Notes under the pieces: model-generated
What the model was told of the DNA's origin: nothing
The model's input: only the letters and a program-made list of their open reading frames with translations
Database searches by the model: none
Translations under genes and position numbers: made by a program
Shown here: positions 11,869-23,870 of the stretch, one piece after another
How positions within the stretch are numbered: position 1 is the stretch's first letter
Layout: each line of letters starts with the position of its first letter
Assembly: GCA_024036415.1 (NCBI GenBank)
Contig: JAMWET010001075.1
Coordinates: 12,501-76,500, forward strand
DNA: 64,000 nucleotides
DNA from: Prochilodus magdalenae
Taxonomy: Eukaryota; Chordata; Actinopteri; Characiformes; Prochilodontidae
Direction: 5' to 3'

Positions 11869-12249
11869 GTTCATCTAAGCACAATCACTGTATACGCATA
11901 CATATAAATGTGACCAGTGTCTTCAGGCTTTTGGGTGGTACTGTGTCTGTGGAAGACAACAGGAGAGCAACAATAAACTCCTGAGAGCCTCACACAATGA
12001 GGTCGAGGGGGGGCGTCTCCTGTTAATGATCCTAGTTGCCATGGCAATAAGTACAATATAAAGAGCACCGTGGTTTGCGGACGGTGGAATGAAGAATGTG
12101 TCTGTGCAGAACAAGCAAGCTACTCGTTCCCCAGTACACCCCACCCCCTGTCCCCATCACTCCCGCCAGCCCCTGCCTGTCCCCCCGCCTGTCCCCCTGC
12201 CTTTACATCCCAAATGAGACAACACAATGGAAGGGTAGCAGGTGCACCG

Positions 12250-12266
12250 AGAGAGAAAGGGAGAGG

Positions 12267-12340
<74 letters not shown>

Positions 12341-12342
12341 AT
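12250..12342. repeat. (GA)n microsatellite
   Basis: GA dinucleotides with AAAG interruptions, in mpp2 intron 1, directly left of the first 42-bp array. Confidence 0.95.
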
Positions 12343-12373
12343 TAATCAATGGAGAGACAAAGAAAGAGATGTG

Positions 12374-12575
12374 AGATGGCCAGTTAGTGGAAGTACAAGA
12401 TAAGTGTTTCTAATAAAGTGGCCAGTGAGTGGAAACACAAGGTAGGTGTTTCTAATAAAGTGGCCAGTGAGTGGAAACACAAGGTAGGTGTTTCTAGTAA
12501 AGTGGTCAGTTAGTGGAAGTACAAGATAAGTGTTTCTAATAAAGTGGCCAGTTATAGGAAGCACAAGGTAGGAGT
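12374..12575 (+). repeat. 42-bp minisatellite, array 1
   Basis: About five copies of a 42-bp unit GTGGCCAGTGAGTGGAAACA + CAAGGTAGGTGTTTCTAATAAA (given in two parts). Same family as 36,640-37,345 (same strand) and 42,720-45,160 (opposite strand). The phrase CTAATAAAGTGGCCAGTGAG resembles a known terminal sequence of fish DNA transposons. Confidence 0.9.
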
Positions 12576-13004
12576 TTACACTTGCGCTTTCTTTACACAC
12601 GGGGCTTCGTACAGCTCGTATGCCTGTGATTGGACGGTGCTGCTGGGTGTTCTATACAGGATATTTATATCCAGAACTGAGCCTCAGCAGACACTTCACT
12701 CCAGCGCTCATCCATATTCAGGAGAATTAGTCAGTGACTGTGATCCCGCTAAGCACGTACAGAGGGTCTGATCAGTGAAGCTAACACCACTGAGCTTAAA
12801 CCAGCAACATTTAATCACATACTGTACTCAGATCAGCAGCAGCAGCAGCAGCACAGGATCACAAACTCCTCTCACAGTTCAAACCTAAATCTGAACGGGT
12901 TCAATGGTGAACCTGCGCTTTAGTCCCAGGCCAGCCGGGCCCATATCATATAGTATGTAAACATAGTTTCAACACATACAGTTCACCCCCAATCCATACA
13001 CTGA

Positions 13005-13075
13005 GTTTAGCCCCGCCCATTTAGTCTACAACAGTATAGTCCCTCCTATTTAGCCTACAGCAGCTTAGTCTAGAG
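13005..13075. repeat. short GCCCCGCCCATT repeat copies
   Basis: Two to three units of TTTAGCCCCGCCCATTTAG and TCTACAACAG, the reverse complement of the 10.3-11.65 kb minisatellite unit, standing alone in mpp2 intron 1. Confidence 0.7.
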
Positions 13076-13104
13076 ATGGAACCATCAGTGTTGTGGGGCT
13101 GATA

Positions 13105-13300
13105 CTAATACAATGCCTCACAACAAGAATGGTCTGGGTTTAATTCCCTGCTACGGTATCCGGGGTCCTCCCCGGGTTTCCTCTGGGTGCTCTAGTCTCT
13201 TCCCATAGCCCTGAGATGTGCAGTCATGTGAACTGGAGGTGCTAAATTGCCCTGTTAGGTGTGAGTGTGAGAGATGCTAGAAGAAATGAGAGGATTGAAA
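13105..13300 (+). mobile_element. SINE-like interspersed repeat
   Basis: Contains CTGGGTTTAATTCCCTGCTA (a B-box/T-arm-like motif), then GGGTTTCCTCTGGGTGCTCT, CCCATAG and AACTGGAGGTGCTAAATTGC. I recognise this arrangement as a widespread teleost repeat with a tRNA-like promoter. The copy is diverged and both ends are unclear. Confidence 0.5.
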
Positions 13301-14254
13301 GGGAGTGCGGGTTAGTATGTCTGTGGATTAGAGATCTGCTCTGAGTGAGTACAGGCTAGGGTTTGCAACTCACTGATCAATCAAATTTTCACAGCTGTGT
13401 TGCAACCTCAGTACCTGACTAATACTCAATCAAATCCTCACAGCAATGTTCCAACATCTAAAGTAATGCTTTCTTAAAATAGTAAAGGACTCATCCCACC
13501 ACCTGGAAGACCTGGGAGACCCATCAACACTGCCCCCATCACATAACCAGCTTTCATCTTTGAGGAAAACATCAACAAGCTCCTTCAGATCTGAGACATC
13601 CACAGGTGTGACACAGTCCTGTCCATCCTTCCTCCACTGTGAGAAGACACTTTAACACTATGGAGGTCTGAAAGGATGTGTAGATGTTTAAGAAGCTCCT
13701 CACTGAAAAAAGGAGACACAAACATCCAACAAAGTAGCTGCTTTTGTTCAGAACAAAGGACTAAGTCTAGAACCTCAACCCCATCTCTAAACATGTTTGG
13801 AGGCCAAAACAATCTGGAACACCAAAATATCTTCTAAGACTGAACTTTGGAGGTGTGTCTCTCTGAGAAACTGAAGGTGAGTCTCCTGAGAAGAATGAAA
13901 GCTGGGAGGAACACTTGATATTAACTTCAGTTGTTGTAATCTCAGTGTTGGACCTCTGCATGGTACTGGAGGTTCAGGAAGGGCTGGTTAAACCCGGCCC
14001 AGGCTGGAGAACTTCTGATCTAAATGTCGGGCTGCAGGTGAGCAGGTGATCAAGCTCCACAGGATTTAAAGCTGGTTGCCAGATGGACCGTGTCCAGGTT
14101 CTTCTGGCTGCACGTTCAGCAGCTGAGTGAGACCCCGAGGGAGACACTTAGAAGGGGGTTTCCCCTACATCAGCGGTTCTCGTTGTAGCACCTTGAAAGG
14201 GAGCCCCACAGAAAAATCTCAATATACTCAATCAGCGCCTAAGGAGTACTTACT

Positions 14255-14335
14255 TCTGCTCAGGTTACTGCATATGTATTTATATGCACACATACATATA
14301 TACACACATATACATACATATATATATATATATAT
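14255..14335. repeat. (CATA)/(TA) microsatellite
   Basis: Alternating purine-pyrimidine run of ACATAT and TATATA next to the left end of a Tc1-like copy. Confidence 0.85.
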
Positions 14336-14344
14336 GTTCATAAC

Positions 14345-15037
14345 CCATAAGAGCCCAGAAGGAAGCTGCACCCAAATGAAATCAACTGACAGCAGTGAAA
14401 CTTGGTGGGTGGGTTTGACATCGTGAGATATGCTAATGACTCACGTTTGGCCATGCATGTGACGTAAGCAAGGACGGGCCTTCTCGCTGTACCTGACTGA
14501 CCCAACAGCCACGGCTACAGACAGCGAGCAGTGATGTCCTCTATGAGTCATCCTGTTAGTGTCAACACTGTTAGCAGACGGCTGCACCACACAGGACTAC
14601 ATGCATACAAACGTTACTATGACTGCCCTTAACACCACGTCAACGTCACCAAAGACTGGAATGGTGTCGTGCCAGACTGTCATGGAGTGACTCAGAATGG
14701 CAGCGGGTCATCTTCAGCGACGAGTCCAGCTTTTGTCCTGGTGGAGACGACCAGCGGATCGGTGGATGGTGCCAAAGATAAAGGGTTTTTTGTCACACGT
14801 CCAGAAAGCCTGGTGTCATTCCACCTACACCCGTACCACACCATCTGCAGAAACTGTGTGGGGATATTCAAGCTGCATGGGATGGATTATCACAGGACAC
14901 CATTAGGAATCTCATGTCAAGACGTCTGGCATGTTGCGTTAGCAAATATGGCGGCCTGATGTCATACTGAGAGACACTACTTCTGTATGTGTAGCTCAAT
15001 AAATATTGATCATATCAGTCTAAATTCCTGTGATGGT
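14345..15037 (+). mobile_element. degenerate Tc1/mariner-like element, copy 1
   Basis: Starts with a GCTGCACCC-type end and carries a broken transposase: [20 protein letters not shown] (second helix-turn-helix) near 14,550 and SEWQRVIFSDESSF (second catalytic Asp region) near 14,690-14,740, in different frames. It ends without a clear right inverted repeat. The same family is at 25,553-26,262 and 57,980-58,395. Non-coding fossil. Confidence 0.8.
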
Positions 15038-15487
15038 ATGTTAGTGTGTGTGGCCAACGGTGGGCCGCCATCCTCTTGCTATCTTTGAACTGTTTTTTGT
15101 CTGGGCCTGGCGGGCTAACAGAGTGACCGGCCTGCTGTGAGTGTTTATCAGCTCTGCTTCTGTGGAGCTCTTCTGGAATAATACATCTCAGAGTTCAGAC
15201 TAAGATAACAGTGCTCTTCATATCTCTGCTCTCCATATGCCCCGCTGGGCTGCGGCCCTCACGCCCCATCTGCTCCCCTACACATGCTCTCATACACAAA
15301 GCCCTCCTGCCCTGGGAAAGCGTGTGGGCTCCTTTGGCAGGCCTTTGTCCCACCTCCCCGCCAGTGCACCACCCCCCACCCACCGTCTCCCGAACTACAT
15401 TCATGCTCATGAATATTCACTCTGCAGCGACTGGAGGAGCCTTTCTCTGTGTGCTCATCAGCTGCTCATCACTGGAAGACTCTGAAT

Positions 15488-16912
15488 CATCACACACACC
15501 TATCATCACTATTACCGTCATCATCGTCATCATCATCATCCACACCATCACTATCATTATCACCATTATCATCAACTTCATCATCGCCACTTTCATCACC
15601 TTAATCATCATCATCCTCATCACTAGCATCATCACTATCCTTATCACTAGCATCATCACCATCACCATTACCACCATCCTTATCACTAGCATCATCACTA
15701 TCACCACCATCCTCATCACTAGCATCATCACCATCACCACCCTTATCACTAGCATCATCACCATTACCACCATCCTTATCATTAGCATCATCACTATCAC
15801 CACCATCCTTATCACTAGCATCATCACCATCACTATCACTGTCATCACTAGCATCATCACTATCACTATCATCACCATCTTCATCACTAGCATCATTACC
15901 CTCACCACCACCCTCATCTCTAGCATCATCACCCTCATCACCATCCTTATCACTAGCATCATTACCCTCATCACCATCCTCATCACTAGCATCATTACCA
16001 TCACTATCATCACCATCCTCATCACTAGCATCATTACCATCACTATCATCACCATCCTCATCACTAGCATCATCACCATCACCACCATCCTTATCACTAG
16101 CACCATCACCACCATCCTTATCACTAGCATCATCACCATCATCACCATCCTTATCACTAGCATCATCACCACCACCATCATCACCATCACTATCACTAGC
16201 ATCACTACTATCACTATCATCACCATCTTCATCACTAGCATCATCACCATCCTCATCACCATCACTATCACCACCACCCTCATCACTAGCATCATCACCC
16301 TCATCACCATCCTCATCACTAGCATCATTACCCTCATCACCATCCTCATCACTAGCATCATTACCATCACTATCATCACCATCCTCATCACTAGCATCAT
16401 CACCATCACTGTCACCATCCTCATCAGTAGCATCATCACCATCACTATCATCACCATCCTCATCACCACCATCCTTATCACTAGCATCATCACCATCACC
16501 ACCATCCTTATCACTAGCATCATCACCATCACTATCATCACCATCCTAATCACTACCATCATCACCATCACCATCATCACTAGCATCATTACCATCACCC
16601 TCATCACCATCCTAATCACTAGCATCATCACCCTCATCACCATCCTCATCACTAGCATCATCACCCTCATCACCATCCTCATCACTAGCATCATCACTAT
16701 CACCCCCATCCTCATCACTAGCATCATCACCACCATCCTTATCACTAGCATCATCACCATCACTATCATCACTAGCATCATCACCATCACTATCATCACT
16801 ATCCTCATCAGTAGCATCATCACCATCACTATTATCACCGTCCTCATCACTATCACTATTATCACCATCCTCATCACTAGCATCATCATCACCATCTTTA
16901 TGACGATCACTA
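15488..16912. repeat. ATC-based satellite, 1.4 kb
   Basis: Built from ATC/ACC/CTC triplets organised in 30-60 bp units that each contain CACTAGCATC. Because the base period is three, one frame on each strand stays open for over 550 codons (Ile/Thr or Met/Val). Lies in mpp2 intron 1. Confidence 0.95.
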
Positions 16913-17094
16913 CCTCCTCTTCCTCACAGGTGCTGTTATTGAGAACAGCTCTCATTGCTGTAGGTCTGTTAGTTTGACCGTGAGGCCAAAAAGTAACCTC
17001 ACAACCTGTGCAGTCGGAACTCATTAGTGTCTCATTAGTGAGACACACGATTAACTCATCCTCCCATCGACCTGTCCGTACCAGTGCAGACTGA

Positions 17095-17480
17095 AGCACA
17101 GCTCTCTTTTTCTCCCTCTCTTATACCTCCCCTCCCTCTCTCTTTCTTTCTTCCTGTGTCAGCCCTTTCTCACTCTTTATTTCATCTACCTCTCATCTCT
17201 TTATCTGTCTGTCTGTCTCTCTCTCTTTTACTTTTGCTTTCTTTTTCTCTGTCTTCTTATCATTCTTTTTGTCCCTCTCATTCTCTCACCTTACTTCTCT
17301 CCCATCCTCATCTTACACACTCTCATCTCTCTTTCCCTTGTTACTCTACCTTTCTTTCTCTCCTCTCTCGCTTTCATCTTATCCCTACCTTTCTTTCCCC
17401 TATCTCTTCTTCATCTTTCTCTCTTTCTTTCTCTTATCTCAATCTCCACCTTAGCCTCCCCCCCCCCTTTCTCTCTCCCC
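17095..17480. repeat. pyrimidine-rich tract
   Basis: About 385 bp of C/T with few purines (CTCTCT, TTTCTTTC), directly left of the CpG-rich block. Long strand-asymmetric tracts like this can form triplex structures. Confidence 0.9.
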
Positions 17481-17509
17481 CGTCTCGTCTCATCTCTCTC
17501 AGACAGTAC

Positions 17510-17960
17510 TACACACAGCGGCGCGCGACATCAGAAGACGCTACATGTCACACACATGCAAACGACAACAACATGGCCGCGCGCGTCTGATGGTGTGTAT
17601 CTGCAGCAGCACCGCGTTACCCATGGAACAAAACACTCACGCGCACAGGCGCGCGCCTCTCAGCATCAACGGGACAATAACACAGGGCTCATATTTACCC
17701 AGGCACGAGCACCACAACACCACCAGGAACACCGCGCAGCGCGGGAGCAGAAAGAGGCTTAGGGAGACGGATCTGATGTGACTGAGGATGAAAAGCTCCG
17801 AAACCGAACACACAGAGGAACAGACAGTTGGGTAAACACGCTGAACGGAGGAATTACACTGACCTCTCTCCTAACGTGACCGTACCGCCGCGCGTAGCCC
17901 TCGTAATTTCAGACACAATAACCGAACGCTGCATTTCCCACCCGTTTACAGACAAGCCCC
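17510..17960 (-). promoter_or_regulatory. CpG-rich block, likely mpp2 promoter / first exon
   Basis: A local jump in CpG density (GCGGCGCGCGAC, GGCCGCGCGCG, CAGGCGCGCGCC, CCGCCGCGCG) in otherwise AT-rich, CpG-poor DNA, 5.8 kb upstream of the mpp2 start exon. Minus-strand donor candidates include GCGC|GTGAGT near 17,640 and GAGAG|GTCAGT near 17,860, either of which could end the noncoding first exon. The assignment is inferred from position and composition. Confidence 0.5.
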
Positions 17961-18066
17961 GCCCTCCTCCGCTCTGATTGGCTTCTAGATCAGACCTATA
18001 TGCACTCAGCCAATCAATCAGTAGTCCGCCTCTTCCAGACTCTTCCAGACCATTTATCATCTTTAT

Positions 18067-18115
18067 GAGACAGACAGACAGACAGACAGAGAGACAGACA
18101 GACGGACAGACAGAC

Positions 18116-18181
<66 letters not shown>

Positions 18182-18236
18182 ATAAACAAATCGACAGATA
18201 CATAGACAGACAGACAGACAGACAGAGAGACAGACA
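18067..18236. repeat. (GACA)n(GATA)n(GACA)n
   Basis: GATA run of about 17 copies (18,116-18,184) flanked on both sides by GACA runs. This is the Bkm-type simple repeat pair known to build up on some vertebrate sex chromosomes. Confidence 0.97.
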
Positions 18237-18239
18237 TAT

Positions 18240-19900
18240 ACTGACAGATTGATTGTTAGCTATGCATGACCTTCTAGCCAATCGCAGCGCAGGAGCCGGA
18301 AAACGGGTGGAAAATCAGCCCCGTCAGTACACGGTGTTCAATTGTGTGGATTTAAAAGGGTAACGGCTCCTCTCCTGCTGAGTGGGACCCACCTCCTTCA
18401 TTTAACACACTGCAGCCTTTAGATGCCACAGGCTGAGCTTTAATCTGGGATATTAATCTACACTGAATGAGTCCGTATGCATTGATCACTAACACTACTC
18501 CGTGTGTTTGTAACTGATGTAAAATGTTATTTTGTTTTTTATATAAATCTGTTTATAATTGACAACATGTAGAATATATATATCTGTGTTATAAAGTGGT
18601 GTTAAAAGAGTTGTAGCGTGGTTAAAATGTGTTAACCTCTCTCGCGCTCTCTCCCCCAGTCTGCAGTGAGAGCTGAGGGTAGAGGTACGTAGAGTAAAGC
18701 TGAGCAACAAAAACCCCTATTAAACACTAAATACTGTGGTGAATGTTGATAAATTCCCCGGTTTTACTGTTAAAAGTGTGCTGTATATTTTAAACCTTCT
18801 TTTGTTTCATGTTGTAGTTGTCTAAGTGTGTTTCTGTCGAGTGAGAGAGGCGGGGTTACTAGCTAACTCGCTAACTGTGTATTAACTGAGGTACTGAGAA
18901 CCTGTTCTCTTATTGTCTCAGGACTTTCAGATGGTGAACTGTTTTGTATTTACAGCACAGGTAAACTGTTTTATTCTGTATTCTCGTCCTTTGTGCTGCA
19001 GATGGTAGCGTTAAAACATGGCGCTTCCTCACGTGTTGTGGGTTAATAGAAAATGGAGGACGCCCTGCAACATAATTATCAAAAAAAAAGTTTAATATTT
19101 ACATTTTATATGGTGTTTAGTTCCCAAACTCATGTTTATAATTAAAAAGCCATCATTAACGCTCATTGAATATGTATATTCAAGGATTTAAGGAGACTTT
19201 ATTGTCAAAAAATCAAACCATGTGGTACATTTTTGCATGGAACGAATTTGTAGTACTCAAGTGATCCCAGTTACATCCATGAAACAGCAGTACTGGTTTG
19301 GAAAGATGTCTAAATCCATATATAAATATATTAAAAAAATAAAGAGAGGAGAAGAGCAGCAGTAAAATTGAAAAAAGGTAGCAGCGGAGTACTTGTTTTT
19401 TAAGTGAGTATAAGTGTCCCTCAAAGTGTTTTTGCAAGTGGTTATGCACTAAGTTGGTGTGAGATGGTTCAGCTGCTCTTTACAGTGGTGGTGGTGGTGA
19501 TATGAAAGCAACCAAACTATCCAGCCAACAGCATCCTGCGGGCAGCGTGTCATGAGGCCACTGATTAAGGACTAGAGGATGACCAACACTGCATGGTGCA
19601 GCAGCAGATGAGCTATCGTTTCTGACTGTACATCTACAAGTTGGACCAGCAAAATGTAGAGTGTCTAAAACCTGCCTGCCACACTTGAATGAAGCAGGTG
19701 GGTTTTTGCGCCGGACCCTCTGGCTGCAGCAGTGCTGATTTGGGGACTGAATAGTAGGTCATGAGGAGTGTTTCCACCGGACAGAGGGAGACATCTTCTG
19801 GTCATGAGCTGTCAGTGCTGTATGGCCCACATCAGTACCGCTACATAGTGGAGGCCTATATTGTGCTCTGTATTGGGGACGGAGACACCACTTACAGAAA
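18240..19900. other. intergenic, mpp2-pyy
   Basis: AT-rich sequence with no exon-like reading. GGTTTAAAGG-type and simple A runs only. No repeat family recognised apart from those listed separately. Confidence 0.5.
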
Positions 19901-19908
19901 GACATGAC

Positions 19909-19980
19909 TTCCCTAACCGAGAATCAAACCCAGGCCGCTGCAGTGAGAGTGCTGAATCCTAGCCACTAGACCACCAGGGA
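19909..19980 (-). tRNA. tRNA-Glu(CTC)-like gene or tRNA-derived pseudogene
   Basis: 72 nt on the minus strand beginning TCCCTGGTGGTCTAGTGG and ending GGTTAGGGAA. The acceptor stem pairs (with two G-U pairs), the anticodon loop is CTCTCAC (anticodon CTC, Glu), and the A-box region TGGTCTAGTGGC is nearly perfect. Two defects argue against function: T-loop TTTGATT in place of TTCGATT (the invariant C56 is lost from the B box) and an A-A mismatch in the anticodon stem. It may be a decayed tRNA gene or the head of a SINE running toward lower coordinates. Confidence 0.6.
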
Positions 19981-20009
19981 CCGGAGCCTGGTTATTATGC
20001 TGGCTTATA

Positions 20010-20300
20010 CTTGGTCTGTAACTTAGCTGGACACCCAGCCATTGTCAAACAGGCTGACCAGCGTACCAGCATCTGGAACACAACGTATGGCTGCCATCGT
20101 ACCTCCAAAACAGCAGTAATACAGAAGAAGAAAAATAGAACTGAATTTTTTTCTGAGCCATTTTGGAGCTTTTCTATTGGTCCATTTGCTGTGAGATTCT
20201 AGCATGTAAGGCAGCCTGCATCTTTAAAGTCTGTAAAAAGTATATATAAGTGGAGATTTTGTTATGAACACAGACGGCGTCCTGGTTTCCCTAGATTATC
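20010..20300. mobile_element. MITE-like repeat, diverged copy
   Basis: Shares the core CATTTTGGAGCTTTTCTATT + GGTCCATTTG and an AATACAGAAG segment with the MITE at 21,740-21,986 and copies near 30.3, 31.1 and 32.4 kb. Ends are not clear. Confidence 0.5.
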
Positions 20301-21266
20301 AGTAAACGAGGTGCTTAAAGGAGAAGACACATGGTAGCTCGTAATGGTTGGTTAATCTGTCGTTTCCACAGCAGCTAGCTTGTTAGATTTTGCTGTAGTT
20401 GATTACTATGGTTTACACTGAGTAAGATGTTGTAGTGACCCATGACTGGCTGGGACTGCCTCCAAGAGGTCTGGCCATGCAAGCTACCCATCATGGAGTC
20501 TTCCAGTAGGCTCGTCGCTGCCTGTAAAGAACTTGTTGTTGTTTGTGTCACTGTTTGTTAATGTAAGGTCATGTGTATGTGTTTACTATGTTATTCTGTG
20601 TTTAGCATGGTGTTGGTGGCAGTTCCATATCCCTGAGGTTACTGGTGACCTCCCGTGAGTTTAGTGTTTAGTTTCTGTTGGTGTTTAATGAAAGAGCCAC
20701 TCTTGTAGCAGAATCATGGCCTCCTCTGGGATTACGCCAACGCCACACTGGTGTCAGTGGTGTGATAGCACCCCCTAGTGGAGTAGTGAGTCTGCAGACT
20801 CGAGGGGATAGCAAGAGAGGCGATGCCCAGTGAAAGATTGTGATGGCAGAGCCAGTACAAAGGGGTTTCTGTTGGATGTGGCCTGGCAAGGTATGATGGT
20901 GGTTCTGGAACCGTTTCAAGGAGTTTGAGTTCCTGTGGCTAATGCAGCTAATAATGAAACTACAATTTAGGACTCCAGAGACTTGGTCTTGAGAACATCA
21001 CTGTGTGCTGTCCAGTTCCAAAACATTCTCCAATAAACCTGATATAAATGCATACACCTAGAGTCCATAAGCATCTTCGAAATAAAGCCCATTTGTTTTA
21101 ATCAGTGTGGGTGTGTCTGTAGCATAAGTCCCGCCCCTCTGTGTTTAACCTTTACCACACGATATGTTTTAGTTTCTCAGTGTCGTACTGAGGTGGTTTG
21201 ATCCCAAACATGCGAGGGATGTTTTGCAAGCACAGCAGTTCAGATAGCACGTCATCAAGTAACACC

Positions 21267-21272
21267 TTTAAT
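21267..21272 (-). terminator. pyy: pyy poly(A) signal ATTAAA
   Basis: ATTAAA on the minus strand, 246 bp after the stop codon. It is the nearest hexamer of the accepted type, giving a 3' UTR of about 0.27 kb. Confidence 0.5.
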
Positions 21273-23821
21273 CACGGTCATATGTACAAACAATAAAGAA
21301 TATATCCTCTGTAAGACACAGTGAAGTGTACACGCACATATCCTCACGAATATTCAGTGTTCAGTAATAAATTATGTACAGTTTGGATGAGGGACAGTGG
21401 AGTGGCTCCGCTTCCAGGAGGAACAGTCGGAGACACTGATGGAACGAGTGTGTTTGGTTGAAGTGTACGCTGTCTGCAGGTGGAGGCACAGGAGAGCAGA
21501 GTGGACGCTACTGACCATCACCATGCGTACGAGTCTTCATATCTGAAAGAGAAAGAGCATGCACACTTAACACTTTCATTCCAAACACCTCAGTCTGACT
21601 CCGTAATAACAGCAGAACCCTGTCTGGTGCTACATACTACAACACATTCTCCATCAGCATAGAACCATTACTGATGAACCACTGGATAACTGCATATACA
21701 CACACACAGACACACGTGTATACATATATATATATATATCGTCACTGTCCAAAGAAAAACAGGTATCTCCAAAACGGGAACTTTACAGGAGAGGCCAAAA
21801 ACCTCATTTCATTTGAATGGAAGTCAATGGAACCAGACGTCTTTCCAAGCTGTTTTGGGACATTTCTGTTGGTCCATTCTTCATGAAATTCCCACACAGT
21901 GTAAAGAGCACCTCATGTGATCAAATGATGCACAAAAGTTAAAATAATCAAAAATGGAGATACATGTTTTTCATTGGACAGCGACGAAATATATATAACT
22001 TAAAGTTTTAATTAATGTTTCCAATTAGCTTAAACAAATTAACTGTAATTTTTAATTAACTTCAATGTAAATCTAATTAATTTAGGTTTTCATTTAACTT
22101 AAATTTTAATTAAGTAAACCTTAAATTAACTTAGATTTTTAATTAACTTCACTTTAAATGTAATTAACCTAGATTTTCATTGAGCTTAAATTTGTATTGA
22201 ATAAATCTTGAATGAACTTAGATCAATTTAAATTTTTCAAATTTCACTAAACTTAAAATTTCAAAAACAAGCTGAAAGACCCTTTTGTACATTAAACTAT
22301 TAACTAAAGAAAGAAGGACATGTTTTGAACACTGAACCCTTTAAAATGAAATGGTTATACCCTGGGTCATTATTAAACAGGACTTTTAGATCTAGGCTAG
22401 CTGTTTATTAGAAATTAGAAATAAGCTGTTGGAGGGAGCTTACATTACTCACTTCTGTACCCAAAGAGAAACCATGAATAAGAATAACCAGTTTGCACTG
22501 CAATTCATGTGATTCAATACTGAATATGGAAAGTGCTGTAGGATAGAATCCAAACCTGGAATTTTTAGGGATGAATGGGATAATCGGACAAAACCAAACA
22601 GTTAAAGGAAACAGCAGGATTCACTATGTCTACAGCACAAATACAGACATCAGATCCACCGGTGAACCTATACATGAGTTTGGAAAATCTAAATTTGGAA
22701 TGTTGAGGCTGGAATCTTCTCCAAACTATCATAAACCGTGTCTCAGACATCAGGCAGCGTATTCATAACCATCTCATGTAGTAACTTTCTGTAAGGGAGA
22801 TTTTAGAGGGGGCCATCTGGTTCCATTCACCACCACTATGAACTCTAGGGTTCACTGTGCCTCTAGGGTTCTCTAGAGAGAGTTGAAGAAGTCAGATGGC
22901 CGGAAGAGACTTTCCCTTAACGTCTTCTCCATGATCTTTCAGCTGGTCTCCTCGCTGCTTCCTGTGGATCTGAAGGCTAATTAAATCCAGTGTTAAATGT
23001 CAGGGCCTCTCAGCTATTCAGCGTGCGTCACGTCCTCAGAGCCAGGGAGGAGAGGAGCCATCCCATCTGTCCCTGCTCTCCTTACAGGTGTGAAAAATTC
23101 ATCAGCTTCTCTCCTCTCAGCCGCACACGTCCACGCGAAGCCCTCTCAGCTATTCACACGGCTACCCCGCGAGAAACGGCTCCCAGCTCTGGGTCCTGGA
23201 GAGGGCTTGTCTTCTGTTGCGTCTGGACAGCCGTCAGTACTAACAGTGGAGCCGGCTGGTCTGGAAGCTGTGTCTGAGTCTCCGTAGCTTCTTTGTGTCT
23301 AAGAGTTTCATTCATTTGGGTTTCTAAAGTGGCACTGGGGAGCAGTAGTGGTGGGGACTATATCTACAAGTTTACTTTGTCTACTAGAGTGATGAAGTCT
23401 GGGTTAGAAACGCTTTAGTCTCCGATTAAATAGAGAAGAAAGAAATGGAGAAGAAAGAGACAGAGAAAAGATGGGAGAGAGAAGGACAGAGAGAAAATGA
23501 GACGACGAGACGAGAAGGTGAGAAAGAAGATGAGAAAAGAGAGATCAAGAGAGAGAAGAAAGAGAGTGATCTAGACCTCCACTGGCGGTGAAAGATTTGT
23601 TTTAGATGCAGTAGTGGTTCTAGCAGGTTCTGTATTTGGATGTGGTTTCAGACTGGTTCACTTGCTACACAGTTCTACTGAGTCACATGACCTGCTGAAG
23701 GAGGTGGGTCTGTCAGCTGTTAGAGGTCTCACCTCGATCGCTGGTTGTGCTCACTGCTATCTCCGAACAGCAGGTCTGCCATCACTCCCTCTGGAGTAGA
23801 CCTCTTCCCATACCTGAGAGA

Positions 23822-23870
<49 letters not shown>

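Noticed and set aside
14669..14959. 96-codon ORF as a new gene
   Set aside because: It is an off-frame reading of a decayed Tc1 transposase; the correct frame (SEWQRVIFSDESSF) is interrupted.
15211..17099. Ile/Thr-rich (588 codons) and Met/Val-rich (560 codons) ORFs on opposite strands
   Set aside because: ATC triplet satellite; both frames come from the same repeat.
22990..23287. 95-codon ORFs in pyy intron 3
   Set aside because: Antisense, no recognised similarity, two overlapping frames equally open; GC-rich sequence explains it.
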